Below are positions 16,456-24,310 of a stretch of DNA of 37,240 bases, one piece after another (positions within the stretch are counted from its first letter, which is position 1; each line of letters begins with the position of its first letter). Both the position numbers and the translations under genes were made by a program. A model generated the notes under the pieces. That model saw only the letters and a list, made by a program, of their open reading frames with translations, ran no database searches and was not told the origin of the DNA. This stretch comes from a virus: positions 1 to 37,240 of the IMG/VR virus record IMGVR_UViG_3300032053_006543; one strand, given 5' to 3'.

Positions 16456-16723
16456 CTAACAACTTTTCGTAGTTGTCAGCTGGGCTGGCTTTTTTTAACG
16501 AACCTTGGTCTTTAAGGCGCTGGGTAGCATCCCTGACGGCGGACGCCTTGTCGGCATACATCGTGGAATTTTCGTCGTCCCACCGGAACTCACCGGTACC
16601 AAGAATGTACCTTACCAGGTTCACACCTCTACCGCCCCGCCTCACACTGGCTTCGAAACAAATGTCTCCCATTTCGGAGTCAGCCGTTGGGTTAAGGACT
16701 ATCCACACCGATTGTAGTTCCAT
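16445..16723 (-). CDS. Small hypothetical protein
   Basis: A 92-residue protein with a very good ribosome site (GGGAGG, 8 nt spacing) that overlaps the end of the J-domain gene, so it is very likely expressed. The first half is beta-rich (VWIVLNPTADSEMGDICFEA, VNLVRYILGTGEFRW); the second is a helix with DKASAVRDATQRLKDQG and a Lys-rich tail. No family recognised. The arrangement (a beta meander that reports a value, then a residue-counting helix) is loosely like the C-terminal half of the protein at 36232-36663, but I cannot show homology. Confidence 0.65.
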   Translation of the reverse strand: MELQSVWIVLNPTADSEMGDICFEASVRRGGRGVNLVRYILGTGEFRWDDENSTMYADKASAVRDATQRLKDQGSLKKASPADNYEKLLAGK

Positions 16724-16728
16724 GTTGT

Positions 16729-17874
16729 TCAGCCTCCCATTTGCTTCACGGATGCCAAAAGAAGATCCCTGGCACTTTGTGGCAAATCTTTCAAATTATC
16801 AAGCCACCACTTAATGCAAATGAGCCCATTGTGACCCATGCGAGTTACATTTTTCTTCTCACCGCCGTACTGATACCGGCCAAACATCAGGTCCAAAAGC
16901 GTCTTTGATCCGGTACGTTTGAGCATCAGCTTCGCATCTGATTCGCTGAGGTCGTATTTGGTACCATCAATAATGAGCGTCATTTGGTACCAGTCACCAA
17001 AGTACCCACCCGGGGAAGAGTCCTCAGTAGGAACATATCCGGGCTTCTTATCGAAGCTCTTCATGAACGTAAACTCGACCACATGTTTACGGCCAGCAAC
17101 CGAAGGAGCATCCCCCGACACTTGCCCACTACCTACGAGCCAGTTTTTGATCGAAACCTTGTTACCGGATTTCCACTCTATGTCTTGACCAAGCTTCCAC
17201 CCTTTAGCATCCAAGACTTTCGAGTTGAACTTTTTATCCGAGACGGTTTTTAACGCACGAACAACGTGCCCGTAAAGCCATGCGGGATTCTGACTTTCTT
17301 TGGTCTCGTCAGTGATTGGATACTCAAACAAGTTGATGGTCCAAATATCCTCGGAATCGATGCCACCACTGAACGATTCTTGCTTCTGCCAGTGTTTGGC
17401 AGCTATAAAGACATGCTTGCTAGTGGTCCGACCATACGCCACATAAGCGTTTTCACTCCGCTCGGATGTGTCACCCGACCAAGCGGTACCTCGTTGTGCA
17501 GGAGTCACAAATAGCCATTCGACACCGCTTGGGACACCGGCCTTTGATGCGGCTTCTTGAAACGATACCTCAACAACTACCGCTGCCCTTGCTGGACCAT
17601 GGCTCTCAGGACGGGAGTAGGAGGGACCAGACGGTCGCGAACGGGAGTAAGAGGGACCAGACGGTCGTATCTTACCATCCAAGATATCCTTGGCGACATT
17701 GACCTCCGTGGCCGCTTCATCGCTGCCACCACGGTCGGGGTGTGTCTCAAGCATCCTCTTCCGATGTGCATTCTTGATTTCTTGAGGGCTTGGATTCTCG
17801 TCGCGTGAGAAGCCAAGGGTTTCCTTAGCCTCCTCAACGGACATCGCGATCAAGAGGAATCCGTAGTGGTTCAT
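16729..17874 (-). CDS. J-domain (DnaJ-like) protein with unknown C-terminal domain
   Basis: A 381-residue protein. Residues ~11-65 are a J-domain: SVEEAKETLGF, then EIKNAHRKRMLETHPDRGGSD with the obligatory HPD (45-47), then VNVAKDIL. The Gly/Phe-rich and zinc parts of full DnaJ are missing. A linker with two copies of RPSGPSYSR leads to a ~280-residue domain rich in Trp and Tyr (WLFVTPAQRGTAWSG, NPAWLYGHVVRALK, GGYFGDWYQMTLIIDG), not recognised. J-domains recruit and stimulate Hsp70 (DnaK). No DnaK is encoded here, so it would have to use the host's. Start 17874 or the ATG at 17844 (MSVEEAK) are both possible; neither has a strong ribosome site. Confidence 0.85.
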   Translation of the reverse strand: MNHYGFLLIAMSVEEAKETLGFSRDENPSPQEIKNAHRKRMLETHPDRGGSDEAATEVNVAKDILDGKIRPSGPSYSRSRPSGPSYSRPESHGPARAAVVVEVSFQEAASKAGVPSGVEWLFVTPAQRGTAWSGDTSERSENAYVAYGRTTSKHVFIAAKHWQKQESFSGGIDSEDIWTINLFEYPITDETKESQNPAWLYGHVVRALKTVSDKKFNSKVLDAKGWKLGQDIEWKSGNKVSIKNWLVGSGQVSGDAPSVAGRKHVVEFTFMKSFDKKPGYVPTEDSSPGGYFGDWYQMTLIIDGTKYDLSESDAKLMLKRTGSKTLLDLMFGRYQYGGEKKNVTRMGHNGLICIKWWLDNLKDLPQSARDLLLASVKQMGG

Positions 17875-17920
17875 GGCACTGCCAACCTAGAATTGGCCTC
17901 ATCCATTGACATCGCGTGTT

Positions 17921-18760
17921 TCATCTACCGCCACCCCTACGAGATGAACGACCAGGTTTACCAGCCTTAGCGGTCCAGGTTTTACCGAGAAGTATGCTCC
18001 GAATAGACTCGTAATGAACACCGTACTTAGAAGCCAATGCCTTCATTGAAGTACCGGACAGGTGGGACTTTCTAATCTCGTTAGCTATACCCGCCGACAG
18101 CTTAGCTTTTGGGACTGGTGTACGATCACTAGGGAACTTAGCATAAGATCCTTTACCGTTAACGATGTTAGTTATGACAGAACCGGACACCCCAAATTCT
18201 TCCCCTATAGAAGCATGCGTCCTACGTTCTTTCACTAGTGCGCGGATCTTGTAGACAGTTTCTGCCGAGAACTTTAGCTTATTGGGGTTACCGTCGCCTA
18301 ACCACGCTCGTGATTTAGCTGTGCGGACTTCCGGTTTCTGTTGGCGGCCAAACATAGGGTTTCCTGCGCCCGTGCGCATAACGGACATGCGTTGTTTGAA
18401 CTCTGATGTTCTTTTTTTACCTCTATTGGCGGTAGCTATTTTAGCTTTTGTTTCGGCTGAAAAACTAGTTCTTCTACCCCCACCATTGAGGTTATACCCG
18501 AACTCCCTATTGTTGGTTCTCAACTCTAGAACCCATTTACGCTCACCCTCAAACGCTTCAGCATCGGAAGCGTACTCTTGAAGTATAGAAAACGAAAAAT
18601 TTACTAAGCCGTACTTAGCTATTGCAGCGTGAATCGGCATGTACCCGTTGTGGTCTGGGTGTCCAGAAGTCCAAATATGCTGCCCTAGTCTAGCCTCAGG
18701 ATCTTTTGACTTCCCCACGTACTTCTTGTTGTTGATCTTATTTGTGATGCAGTACACAGA
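17921..18760 (-). mobile_element. GIY-YIG homing endonuclease module fused to speD-like gene
   Basis: Roughly residues 160-438 of the fusion, covering the GIY-YIG catalytic domain plus a DNA-binding tail of NUMOD3-like and repeated HTH segments. Such modules normally travel as free-standing or intron-borne homing endonucleases. Here there is no room for a downstream exon (46 nt to the next gene), so it is not an intron-split gene. It looks like insertion at or near the 3' end of a host frame that produced a fusion protein. Confidence 0.75.
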
Positions 18761-19237
18761 GGGTGCTTGAGTAATTGGTTTCCTACGATTGATGATGTGA
18801 GTGCTTTCATTCTGGACCCCCATGTGGGTACGAATAATTTTCAAAGCAACTTCAGGGTCGTAGTCTCCACACGAAAAAACATCCATACTAAAAAATCGTT
18901 GAAGAGGCCAGCAATGGATTGCGATGTGACTTTTGCTGATCACACACATACCTGTAATTCCCCCCTCGTCGAGGAACTCTTTGGATTCTTGAGACTTGCG
19001 TAGAATCTCAGGATCGACTGGAACTTCAATGAACTCGGGTCCATGCAAAATCTTCATATCTAAAGCTGACACCAAACTTGTGAACAAGGTTTGCAGATGC
19101 GTTTCTTTAAACACCTTGTCAGGGTCAGACACAAAGGCATCAACAGTGACATGCACACCAGCACTTGGTAATAGCTTAGAGCGCGCGGATTCAGTGAAAG
19201 GCCTTTTAGTGGTAATATGGCGGATCGAGTTAGACAT
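17921..19237 (-). CDS. SpeD-like pyruvoyl decarboxylase fused to GIY-YIG homing endonuclease
   Basis: A 438-residue fusion. Residues 1-~152 are SpeD-like (S-adenosylmethionine decarboxylase family), with VHVTVDAF near the start and the active site GMCVISKSHIAIHCW (Ser103 precursor of pyruvoyl, His108) and DVFSCGDYDPE (Cys123). The residue before the cleavage Ser is Lys102 rather than the usual Glu. From ~160 a GIY-YIG nuclease begins (VYCITNKINNKKYVGKS), continues with GERKWVLELRTNN and FGYNLNGGG, then a NUMOD3-like GNPMFG and two helix-turn-helix repeats (HASIGEEFGVSGSVI; MKALASKYGVHYESIR). It ends in an Arg/Gly tail. The SpeD half may decarboxylate AdoMet, or arginine/ornithine as some divergent SpeD relatives do. 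The fusion is in frame with no stop. Confidence 0.85.
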   Translation of the reverse strand: MSNSIRHITTKRPFTESARSKLLPSAGVHVTVDAFVSDPDKVFKETHLQTLFTSLVSALDMKILHGPEFIEVPVDPEILRKSQESKEFLDEGGITGMCVISKSHIAIHCWPLQRFFSMDVFSCGDYDPEVALKIIRTHMGVQNESTHIINRRKPITQAPSVYCITNKINNKKYVGKSKDPEARLGQHIWTSGHPDHNGYMPIHAAIAKYGLVNFSFSILQEYASDAEAFEGERKWVLELRTNNREFGYNLNGGGRRTSFSAETKAKIATANRGKKRTSEFKQRMSVMRTGAGNPMFGRQQKPEVRTAKSRAWLGDGNPNKLKFSAETVYKIRALVKERRTHASIGEEFGVSGSVITNIVNGKGSYAKFPSDRTPVPKAKLSAGIANEIRKSHLSGTSMKALASKYGVHYESIRSILLGKTWTAKAGKPGRSSRRGGGR

Positions 19238-19299
19238 TTATCCAAAAACTTTCAGAATGCGAACCACACACCCCGGTGGCATAAATGAAAACGGAAGCC

Positions 19300-19542
19300 T
19301 CAACCGAAGAGGGCCTTCTGCAAGTCATCGAAGTCTTTTTTGGAGAAGTCCTTCAACAAACCATCGGGCTTCTTGCGGAGGCTACCAAAATCGGCTTCAA
19401 GTGTCTCTAGCCAAATCCCCGCCATCGGCCCAGCTTGGTCCAGCTTCTCCTTCAAGCCCTCTTCCACGTACCTAGAGACCTTTGCGTTGTCGATTTTTTT
19501 GGCACGATCAGTGACTTGTTTCAAACGAGCGGAGTTTGGCAT
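19300..19542 (-). CDS. Small hypothetical helical protein
   Basis: An 80-residue protein from ATG 19542 (MPNSARLKQV), chosen because AGAGG lies 7 nt upstream; an upstream in-frame ATG would add five residues and overlap the HAD gene's 3' end. It is Lys/Asp/Leu-rich and mostly helical (KVSRYVEEGLKEKLDQAG, LKDFSKKDFDDLQKALFG). No motif recognised. It starts 11 nt downstream of the HAD phosphatase gene. Confidence 0.6.
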   Translation of the reverse strand: MPNSARLKQVTDRAKKIDNAKVSRYVEEGLKEKLDQAGPMAGIWLETLEADFGSLRKKPDGLLKDFSKKDFDDLQKALFG

Positions 19543-19553
19543 GAGGCACCTCT

Positions 19554-20315
19554 TCAACGGCAGTAGCGGGACTTTTCATGTTCTCCGCAGTAGGTCTTCT
19601 TGAAAGTATCCGATTGGTCGTCCCACCACTCCGATGAGTCCGATTTATGTGCTTCAGACTTGTTGGAGCTTGGCTTTTCTTTGTACTCAACCACAGCTGC
19701 CGTTGGATTATCGGACTTGTACGTCTTATGGATCACTGGACCAGCGTAATCTTTTTCTTTTGGGTACGGCGAGTGCGTGACCTCGAACTTGATCTTAGTG
19801 TGCTTTGACTTAGATGCGGCTACCGCTTTGGCATTGGATGAGCTGTCATCATAGAAGGACACATCTTGATACCCTTCATCTTCTATTGCCTTATCAATCC
19901 ATCTGGCTTTGTCGTAAGGGTCAGAGCTAGCAAGCCCTATGACTTCAACGCCGGTCACACCTTGATCCTCAAGGAACTTATTGACGCTGGACTGGGCTCC
20001 CTTGGCCCGAGCCGTAAGCACCACAACCCGAGCGCCTTCCTTGAGAGCAGAGGTCATCCGGTCAAAGTTGCTTTTAATGATGCGGGGTTCTAGAACATCG
20101 TTGAAAATCCCGAAGTCTAGATTATCACCCTTGCTAGGGCGATAATGAGCGAAAGTAGCGGAGTCCATGGAAATCTTCTCTCCGTTGGCCTTCACTACGG
20201 ATACGTAACCCTTTGATGAAACAAGGGTATCGTCAAAGTCCATGACAACCAAACGTTGCTTGGACTTTGCTCCCAAGTATCTGGCTACCACTCTACGTGT
20301 TTGATGGGTGTACAT
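19554..20315 (-). CDS. HAD-superfamily phosphatase with N-terminal leader
   Basis: A 253-residue protein from ATG 20315, chosen because of the ribosome site AGGGA 5 nt upstream; a longer frame to 20402 would overlap the preceding gene. It opens MYTHQTRRVVARYLGAKSK, the Arg-rich leader shared with other proteins here. HAD motif I is VVMDFDDTLVSS (Asp26, Asp28), motif II VVVLTARAKG and motif IV DVSFYDDSSSN, with DKARWIDK at the motif III position. The small cap and LTAR-type motif II recall polynucleotide-3'-phosphatase-like and acid-phosphatase-like members, but the substrate is unknown. The tail (residues ~190-253) is Lys/Ser-rich and ends in a short Cys-His stretch (YCGEHEKSRYC). Confidence 0.85.
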   Translation of the reverse strand: MYTHQTRRVVARYLGAKSKQRLVVMDFDDTLVSSKGYVSVVKANGEKISMDSATFAHYRPSKGDNLDFGIFNDVLEPRIIKSNFDRMTSALKEGARVVVLTARAKGAQSSVNKFLEDQGVTGVEVIGLASSDPYDKARWIDKAIEDEGYQDVSFYDDSSSNAKAVAASKSKHTKIKFEVTHSPYPKEKDYAGPVIHKTYKSDNPTAAVVEYKEKPSSNKSEAHKSDSSEWWDDQSDTFKKTYCGEHEKSRYCR

Positions 20316-20337
20316 GGTTCCCTGAACGGCATTTAGA

Positions 20338-20970
20338 TCACCACAGAGAAAACCCCACACTGAGAAATGGGTTGGATCTCCAGGAGCCCCACGTAAGAGC
20401 ATAGCCGAGGTAAATTGTAGAGTTCAGGGTAGGATCGAACCCTACCCCGGCCCCAAAGGATCTGAAGCCAACATGGGCATTCAAGTTGGCCCATTGGATG
20501 AAGAACGGTTCAACCAAGACACCGCCATCCAAGGCCTCGTATAGCTTGTCCACAACGAAAGCATCCGCCAAAAGTACACCAGCGGTGGCCTTTACCCGAA
20601 AGCGGAACCCCCAAGTTGGCTCAACCCGCTGAGCCACATCAAGATGAATCTCAGACTTGGCTTCGATCTCGTAGTTACACCACGAAATTTTCAGCGTGTA
20701 TGGTTTGGGTCCGGTCCCTGAACCATAGACACGACCCTGACGGTCCACGATGATGTTAACGGCATCGGCGGTGACCTTAGGTTCGGTCTCGGCTCGGCAC
20801 TTATGGTCCCGTAGGAGCTGGAGCAGCATCCCCATATCCTCTTTGACTACACATGTGAAGCCCTCAGGACACGCCACTTCGACCACCACTGGATCTGCAT
20901 CGGGGGGTGCCTCTACTGCCTGCATAGGCAATAGAGGGAGCAACAACCATGGGAAAAAGTTAAGCATCAT
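20338..20970 (-). CDS. Secreted or outer-membrane barrel-like protein
   Basis: A 210-residue protein, ATG 20970 behind AAGGG. A Sec signal peptide is clear (MLNFFPWLLLPLLPMQAVEA), then VACPEGFTCVVKEDM and a helix with Cys (LLQLLRDHKCRAETEP). A beta-rich middle follows (VNIIVDRQGRVYGSG, YTLKISWCNYEIEAKSEI). The last ~50 residues alternate polar and hydrophobic residues with Gly/Phe (ANLNAHVGFRSFGAGVGF, LSVGFSLW) and end in an aromatic Trp, as outer-membrane beta-barrel proteins do. Export to the host periplasm or outer membrane is likely; lysis, spanin-like or exclusion roles are guesses. Its start overlaps the end of the small basic gene by 11 nt. Confidence 0.7.
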   Translation of the reverse strand: MMLNFFPWLLLPLLPMQAVEAPPDADPVVVEVACPEGFTCVVKEDMGMLLQLLRDHKCRAETEPKVTADAVNIIVDRQGRVYGSGTGPKPYTLKISWCNYEIEAKSEIHLDVAQRVEPTWGFRFRVKATAGVLLADAFVVDKLYEALDGGVLVEPFFIQWANLNAHVGFRSFGAGVGFDPTLNSTIYLGYALTWGSWRSNPFLSVGFSLW

Positions 20971-21199
20971 GAGTACCCTTAAGGGCTTCCTCTAAAGCGT
21001 CGGCAGGATTGGAAGCTGTCTTTTTCTTCTTCTTCGATTTGAACAATTTGAACGGCTTAGTATTGTTGTGACGTTGCCGCTCTTCTTCCCAATATTTTTC
21101 AGGGTGCTTACCCGCTTCTTCCAATCCTTCTTTCATGAGTTCCTGGATCCGCTTCAAATACTTCGGATCCATAGGGGGCATTTCTGGTCTCTTTGCCAT
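20960..21199 (-). CDS. Small basic hypothetical protein
   Basis: A 79-residue protein with ribosome site GAGGT at good spacing, right after the stop of the zeta-like gene. The N-terminal half is a helix with RIQELMKEGLEEAGKHPEKY; the centre is a Lys cluster (KLFKSKKKKKTAS). The end is acidic. It could bind nucleic acid or membrane, but nothing specific can be recognised. Confidence 0.6.
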   Translation of the reverse strand: MAKRPEMPPMDPKYLKRIQELMKEGLEEAGKHPEKYWEEERQRHNNTKPFKLFKSKKKKKTASNPADALEEALKGTHDA

Positions 21200-21202
21200 T
21201 GC

Positions 21203-22528
21203 TTATACCTCATCCCAAATGCGACGACCTATGGTGCCACCAGCGTAGATATGCTCCGGCAATTCGTCCTTGTGCTCATCCAGCCACTCAGAAGCGTAAT
21301 CGTAGATATCGTCGGCATCCAACTCCAACGCTTCAGGTGGCATCTCGGTAAGAATGTCGGTCGGCTTGTCAGGCCCATTAAAACGGCCAAAGGAAAAACC
21401 TGCATCGCCCTTGTGTTTCTGTTGGAACTCGTGAAAGTTCTTAGCTCCTACAGCGTAAGAATCCGCAAATAACCTTGCATCTACCATCCGCCCAATGGAT
21501 TTTGCGCGTTCTACAACCCCTAGCCAAGCTTTCTTTGGGTCAGCAGCAACGAACACAAATGTTGGACGAATGCCCCTTTTTTTGCATTCCTCGATTAACC
21601 ATTCATTCTCAGTGGCGTTTTGCTCTCCAGCCGCATCCCAAGTCGCTGCCGCACCTGAAGATAGCTCCGGCTTAGCGGCTAACATGGATCCTTTCCCGGC
21701 CGCGACTCCGCCACTAGTAACTAGAATCTTTCGTTGCTCCGGTGGCAGTTTGGCAATCTCATCCATGCGCGAAAGAAACGCTTTTTTGACAATCGCGTTT
21801 GCTCCTTGATGCATCACGGCGTTGTACTTGGCTCTAGCTTTTGCTCTCTCCGGGTGTAAGGGCTCACCCTTCTTCTCTGGCGGAAGATCAGGACGTGACC
21901 ACTCTGGCATCAAAGTCTTGGCACCATCCGTTTCAAATACCCAGTTCTTGGTTTTAGCTATATCATAAAATGCCTGAGCCATCTTGTCTGGATGACTCTC
22001 AACCATAGCGTTCATCTTCTCCTCAATCGCAGCTTCATCCTTAGAGAGACCAGCTAGACGAGGTAACTTTGGTGGTGGGAGTATTGCCCCACCAGGGATC
22101 CCAACCCGCGATATGGTCTTGGGATTAGAAACGGGTTTCGATTTACGCTTAGTGGACTTAGCTTTTGATTTCTCAGCTTTCGGCTTGTCTTTCGGCTCGC
22201 TTTTCTTTGTTTCGGAGGCTGGTGCTTTGGGAGCTTGCTTAGAAGGAGCTTCTTGCTTAGGAGCTTCTTGCTTAGGAGCTTCTTGCTTAGGAGCTTGCTG
22301 CTTAGGCTTGGGAGCTTCTTGCTTAGGCTTGACCGAATGCAGAGTCTTATCAGCGTCTGGGTGATCCTTGAGATATTGCTGCAACTGTTTCGGGGAGTCA
22401 AACTCAGTGGCTTGCCGGTCTAGAAAAGCCAAGGCTACTCGCACGGCTCCATCGGAGGCCGAACCATTGGCCATCATAAGCTCAGCAACTCTCGTGAAAT
22501 AGTGCATCCTATTACCCGTATTTCTCAT
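21203..22528 (-). CDS. Zeta-toxin-like P-loop kinase with HP-x-AD N-terminal module
   Basis: A 441-residue protein, ATG 22528 in an ATGA overlap with the upstream gene. Residues ~11-38 are a helical module (FTRVAELMMANGSA, GAVRVALAFL) similar to the start of the next gene's product. Residues 42-66 carry EFDSPKQLQQYLKDHPDAD, almost matching the protein at 15661. A long low-complexity linker with KQEAP repeats and a Lys/Ser block follows. The C-terminal ~230 residues form a P-loop kinase with ILVTSGGVAAGKGSMLA (Lys279), WDAAGEQNATEN, TFVFVAADPKKAWLGVVERA and VDARLFADSYAVGAKNF. This fits zeta-toxin-like kinases, many of which phosphorylate UDP-GlcNAc. Here the N-terminal modules suggest a virion or injected protein. 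Function is inferred. Confidence 0.75.
   Translation of the reverse strand: MRNTGNRMHYFTRVAELMMANGSASDGAVRVALAFLDRQATEFDSPKQLQQYLKDHPDADKTLHSVKPKQEAPKPKQQAPKQEAPKQEAPKQEAPSKQAPKAPASETKKSEPKDKPKAEKSKAKSTKRKSKPVSNPKTISRVGIPGGAILPPPKLPRLAGLSKDEAAIEEKMNAMVESHPDKMAQAFYDIAKTKNWVFETDGAKTLMPEWSRPDLPPEKKGEPLHPERAKARAKYNAVMHQGANAIVKKAFLSRMDEIAKLPPEQRKILVTSGGVAAGKGSMLAAKPELSSGAAATWDAAGEQNATENEWLIEECKKRGIRPTFVFVAADPKKAWLGVVERAKSIGRMVDARLFADSYAVGAKNFHEFQQKHKGDAGFSFGRFNGPDKPTDILTEMPPEALELDADDIYDYASEWLDEHKDELPEHIYAGGTIGRRIWDEV
22229..22324. repeat. Low-complexity KQEAP repeat tract
   Basis: A run of 15-nt units (minus strand, encoding KQEAP, about five near-identical copies plus KPKQQAP and SKQAP variants) in the linker of the zeta-like protein. 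It is likely prone to slippage, giving linker-length variation. Confidence 0.8.
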
Positions 22529-22905
22529 TTAGAAGGCACCGCACGAGCGAACCACTTTGAAGTCTTTTTATCAAGACCCATTGTAACGGGTCGTCCATCA
22601 GCATCCCGCGTGAACGAAATGACCCCTCCAAGTGGCCAGTCTTTTGGGACACGCAAATTGCTGATGGTTGTATCCCCGTCAGTGACATGCCGGAACATTT
22701 CCAATGCACGGTCCAGAAACGGTCGATCCACTTCACGTGAAATAACCGCCTCCGCTTTCGTCTTATTTAAAACGTCTTTACCCGCAGTCCGTTCCGAACT
22801 TGCAGCAGAGGACTTGAGCTGCAAAGACAGCATGGCCACTTCAGAAGCTAGACTACGTTGACCGTGGGCAACGAGAATCTCAGCAATTTTCCGTAAGCGA
22901 TCCAT
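22525..22905 (-). CDS. Hypothetical protein with helical N-terminal module
   Basis: A 126-residue protein starting MDRLRKIAEILVAHGQRSLA, then SEVAMLSLQLKSSA. This Arg/Ala/Leu helical start resembles the first 40 residues of the neighbouring zeta-like protein (RVAELMMANG). A central helix (REVDRPFLDRALEMF) leads to a beta-rich end (GGVISFTRDADGRPVTMGLD, TSKWFARAVP). No family recognised. Its stop overlaps the next start (ATGA), so the two are translationally coupled. Confidence 0.65.
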   Translation of the reverse strand: MDRLRKIAEILVAHGQRSLASEVAMLSLQLKSSAASSERTAGKDVLNKTKAEAVISREVDRPFLDRALEMFRHVTDGDTTISNLRVPKDWPLGGVISFTRDADGRPVTMGLDKKTSKWFARAVPSK

Positions 22906-22924
22906 GGAAGCCTCCGAATGTCTA

Positions 22925-23494
22925 TTAAGAGTATTTCTTCAATAGATCATCGACAGTCGCAGCTTTGATGCCCGACTTGTCTTTCACCGTGACCACAAAC
23001 TTGGTGGGCTTCACTACGATGACCCTCTCTACATCCTTGGCCTTCACGCCAACTGGCAATTGGATCTCAATCGGCTTGGTATCACCAGGAGGCGTGAACA
23101 CAACGTGATCGGGATTCGAGAAGATACCAGGATTCTGGATCGGCACCACGGCCGCTTGAGTCATCCCCTTCGAGTCAGGTACACCAATGGGAATGATCTT
23201 GCCCTTGTCGTCCACACGAGCCGTGGGCACTGAGTTGGCCACATCGATCGCCGTGTGCTCCGGCTTCTTCTTACCAAAGATCCTCCCGATCAGGCCGCCG
23301 ATCTGGATGTTCTTGATACCCAGAGACACTAGAATAATGGCCACCACCACCAGGACCAGGACTACCCCTGGTCCCACTAGCCACCTCGCGGCTAATTTGG
23401 AAAAAGAGACCACCTTCGCCCATAGACTTTTCCAGAACGAGGGCGGAGGAGTGGGCAGAGCCGTTGTTGATGAACCCGTTGAAATTGAATGCAT
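22925..23494 (-). CDS. Single-pass membrane protein
   Basis: About 189 residues from ATG 23494 (MHSISTGS), which lies one base after the stop of the holin-like gene, so reinitiation is likely; a GTG at 23536 would give 203 residues. The N-terminus is Thr/Pro-rich. One long hydrophobic segment is obvious (WLVGPGVVLVLVVVAIILVSL), followed by a basic patch (GRIFGKKKPEH). The C-terminal ~110 residues are a beta-rich soluble part (IEIQLPVGVKAKDVERVIVV, KFVVTVKDKSG). The membrane call is secure. An accessory or spanin-like role with the adjacent holin-like gene is speculation. Confidence 0.7.
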   Translation of the reverse strand: MHSISTGSSTTALPTPPPSFWKSLWAKVVSFSKLAARWLVGPGVVLVLVVVAIILVSLGIKNIQIGGLIGRIFGKKKPEHTAIDVANSVPTARVDDKGKIIPIGVPDSKGMTQAAVVPIQNPGIFSNPDHVVFTPPGDTKPIEIQLPVGVKAKDVERVIVVKPTKFVVTVKDKSGIKAATVDDLLKKYS

Positions 23495-23495
23495 G

Positions 23496-23891
23496 TCAGG
23501 CAGCCGGGGGGGTGGGTGGAACACTGTCGTCAACACCCGGTAGGTCTAGGTCAATACCTTCTTTTTTCGCAATTCCCTTTAATGTCTCATATGCCCAAAC
23601 TGAAAAAGCTCCGGCCATCGCGAAGTACCCCATACTCGCGGCCAAACCCTTTACACCTGCTTCTGGGTCACGCCAGATCATGCCCAACATCAGGCCAGCG
23701 ACAATCGGATGCAGAGCCAGCGTCTTGCGGCCCCACCAGAACAACCACACGGGCTTGTTGGTCTTGTGGGCATCTTTGAAAAAGATGTTTTTGGACATAA
23801 CACGCCCGATGATCATGAAAATCATCATGCCGGATACGAACGGCCAGTGTGGGAGCAGATTGGTGTTGACGAATTCAGCTATACCGTCCAT
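23496..23891 (-). CDS. Holin-like integral membrane protein
   Basis: A 131-residue protein with ribosome site AAAGGG. About three transmembrane segments are visible: WPFVSGMMIFMIIGRVM (~16-32), LHPIVAGLMLGMIW (~60-73) and LAASMGYFAMAGAFSVW (~83-99). A Trp-rich loop (KPVWLFWWGRK) joins the first two, and the tail is acidic and Pro-rich (DLDLPGVDD, PPTPPAA). Size, number of segments and place between small membrane and lipoprotein genes fit a holin, but no holin family motif is recognisable. Confidence 0.6.
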   Translation of the reverse strand: MDGIAEFVNTNLLPHWPFVSGMMIFMIIGRVMSKNIFFKDAHKTNKPVWLFWWGRKTLALHPIVAGLMLGMIWRDPEAGVKGLAASMGYFAMAGAFSVWAYETLKGIAKKEGIDLDLPGVDDSVPPTPPAA

Positions 23892-23903
23892 TTTCGTTCC
23901 CTT

Positions 23904-24254
23904 TCAGTTACAGGTCATCGCACGCCAAGCTTCAATATCATTGCAAGTAGGAGCTTTGAGAGAGCACTCGGTATTGAGATCCACTCCCAAGTCCATCTGC
24001 GATTCACAGAACTCTTCACAAGTTGTGTTGGGTTCATCGACCGGCCCAGGCTTATCAGAGTCGTAAAAAGGAAGGGCCTCATCACAACCTAGAGTGCGAA
24101 AATGCCCGCACATACGCCCACATGGGGTGTCTATGCTGCCGTCCATCCCGGCATCCATTCGCCCCGCATCCATCATCTCAGGATCCATCTCCGGATCATT
24201 CAATGGGTCACAACCACAGATCATCACGACAAAGATGAGAATCAAGCTACGCAT
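23904..24254 (-). CDS. Cys-rich lipoprotein
   Basis: A 116-residue protein with a very strong ribosome site (GGAGGTATCGC). It has a lipoprotein signal (LILIFVVMICGC), lipidation at Cys of the ICGC box, then a low-complexity Asp/Met/Ala/Gly linker (DPEMDPEMMDAGRMDAG). The mature domain has eight Cys (e.g. PCGRMCGHF, TTCEEFCESQMDLGVD), a disulphide-rich fold. DAG-type linkers are common in myxobacterial lipoproteins. It could be an outer-membrane lipoprotein used in lysis or exclusion, or a host gene picked up by the phage. Confidence 0.75.
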   Translation of the reverse strand: MRSLILIFVVMICGCDPLNDPEMDPEMMDAGRMDAGMDGSIDTPCGRMCGHFRTLGCDEALPFYDSDKPGPVDEPNTTCEEFCESQMDLGVDLNTECSLKAPTCNDIEAWRAMTCN

Positions 24255-24310
24255 GCGATACCTCCTTCATGAGATCGTAAAAGAGGATTCTCCTTGTTAG
24301 GCGGGTAAGC

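Noticed and set aside
17921-19237. Group I intron carrying the GIY-YIG frame
   Set aside because: The nuclease is in frame with the SpeD part, and only 46 nt remain before the next gene, with no room for a 3' exon or an intron core.
21203-22528. Zeta-toxin/epsilon-antitoxin system
   Set aside because: The P-loop kinase resembles zeta toxin, but no epsilon-like antitoxin is adjacent and the long N-terminal modules suggest a different role.
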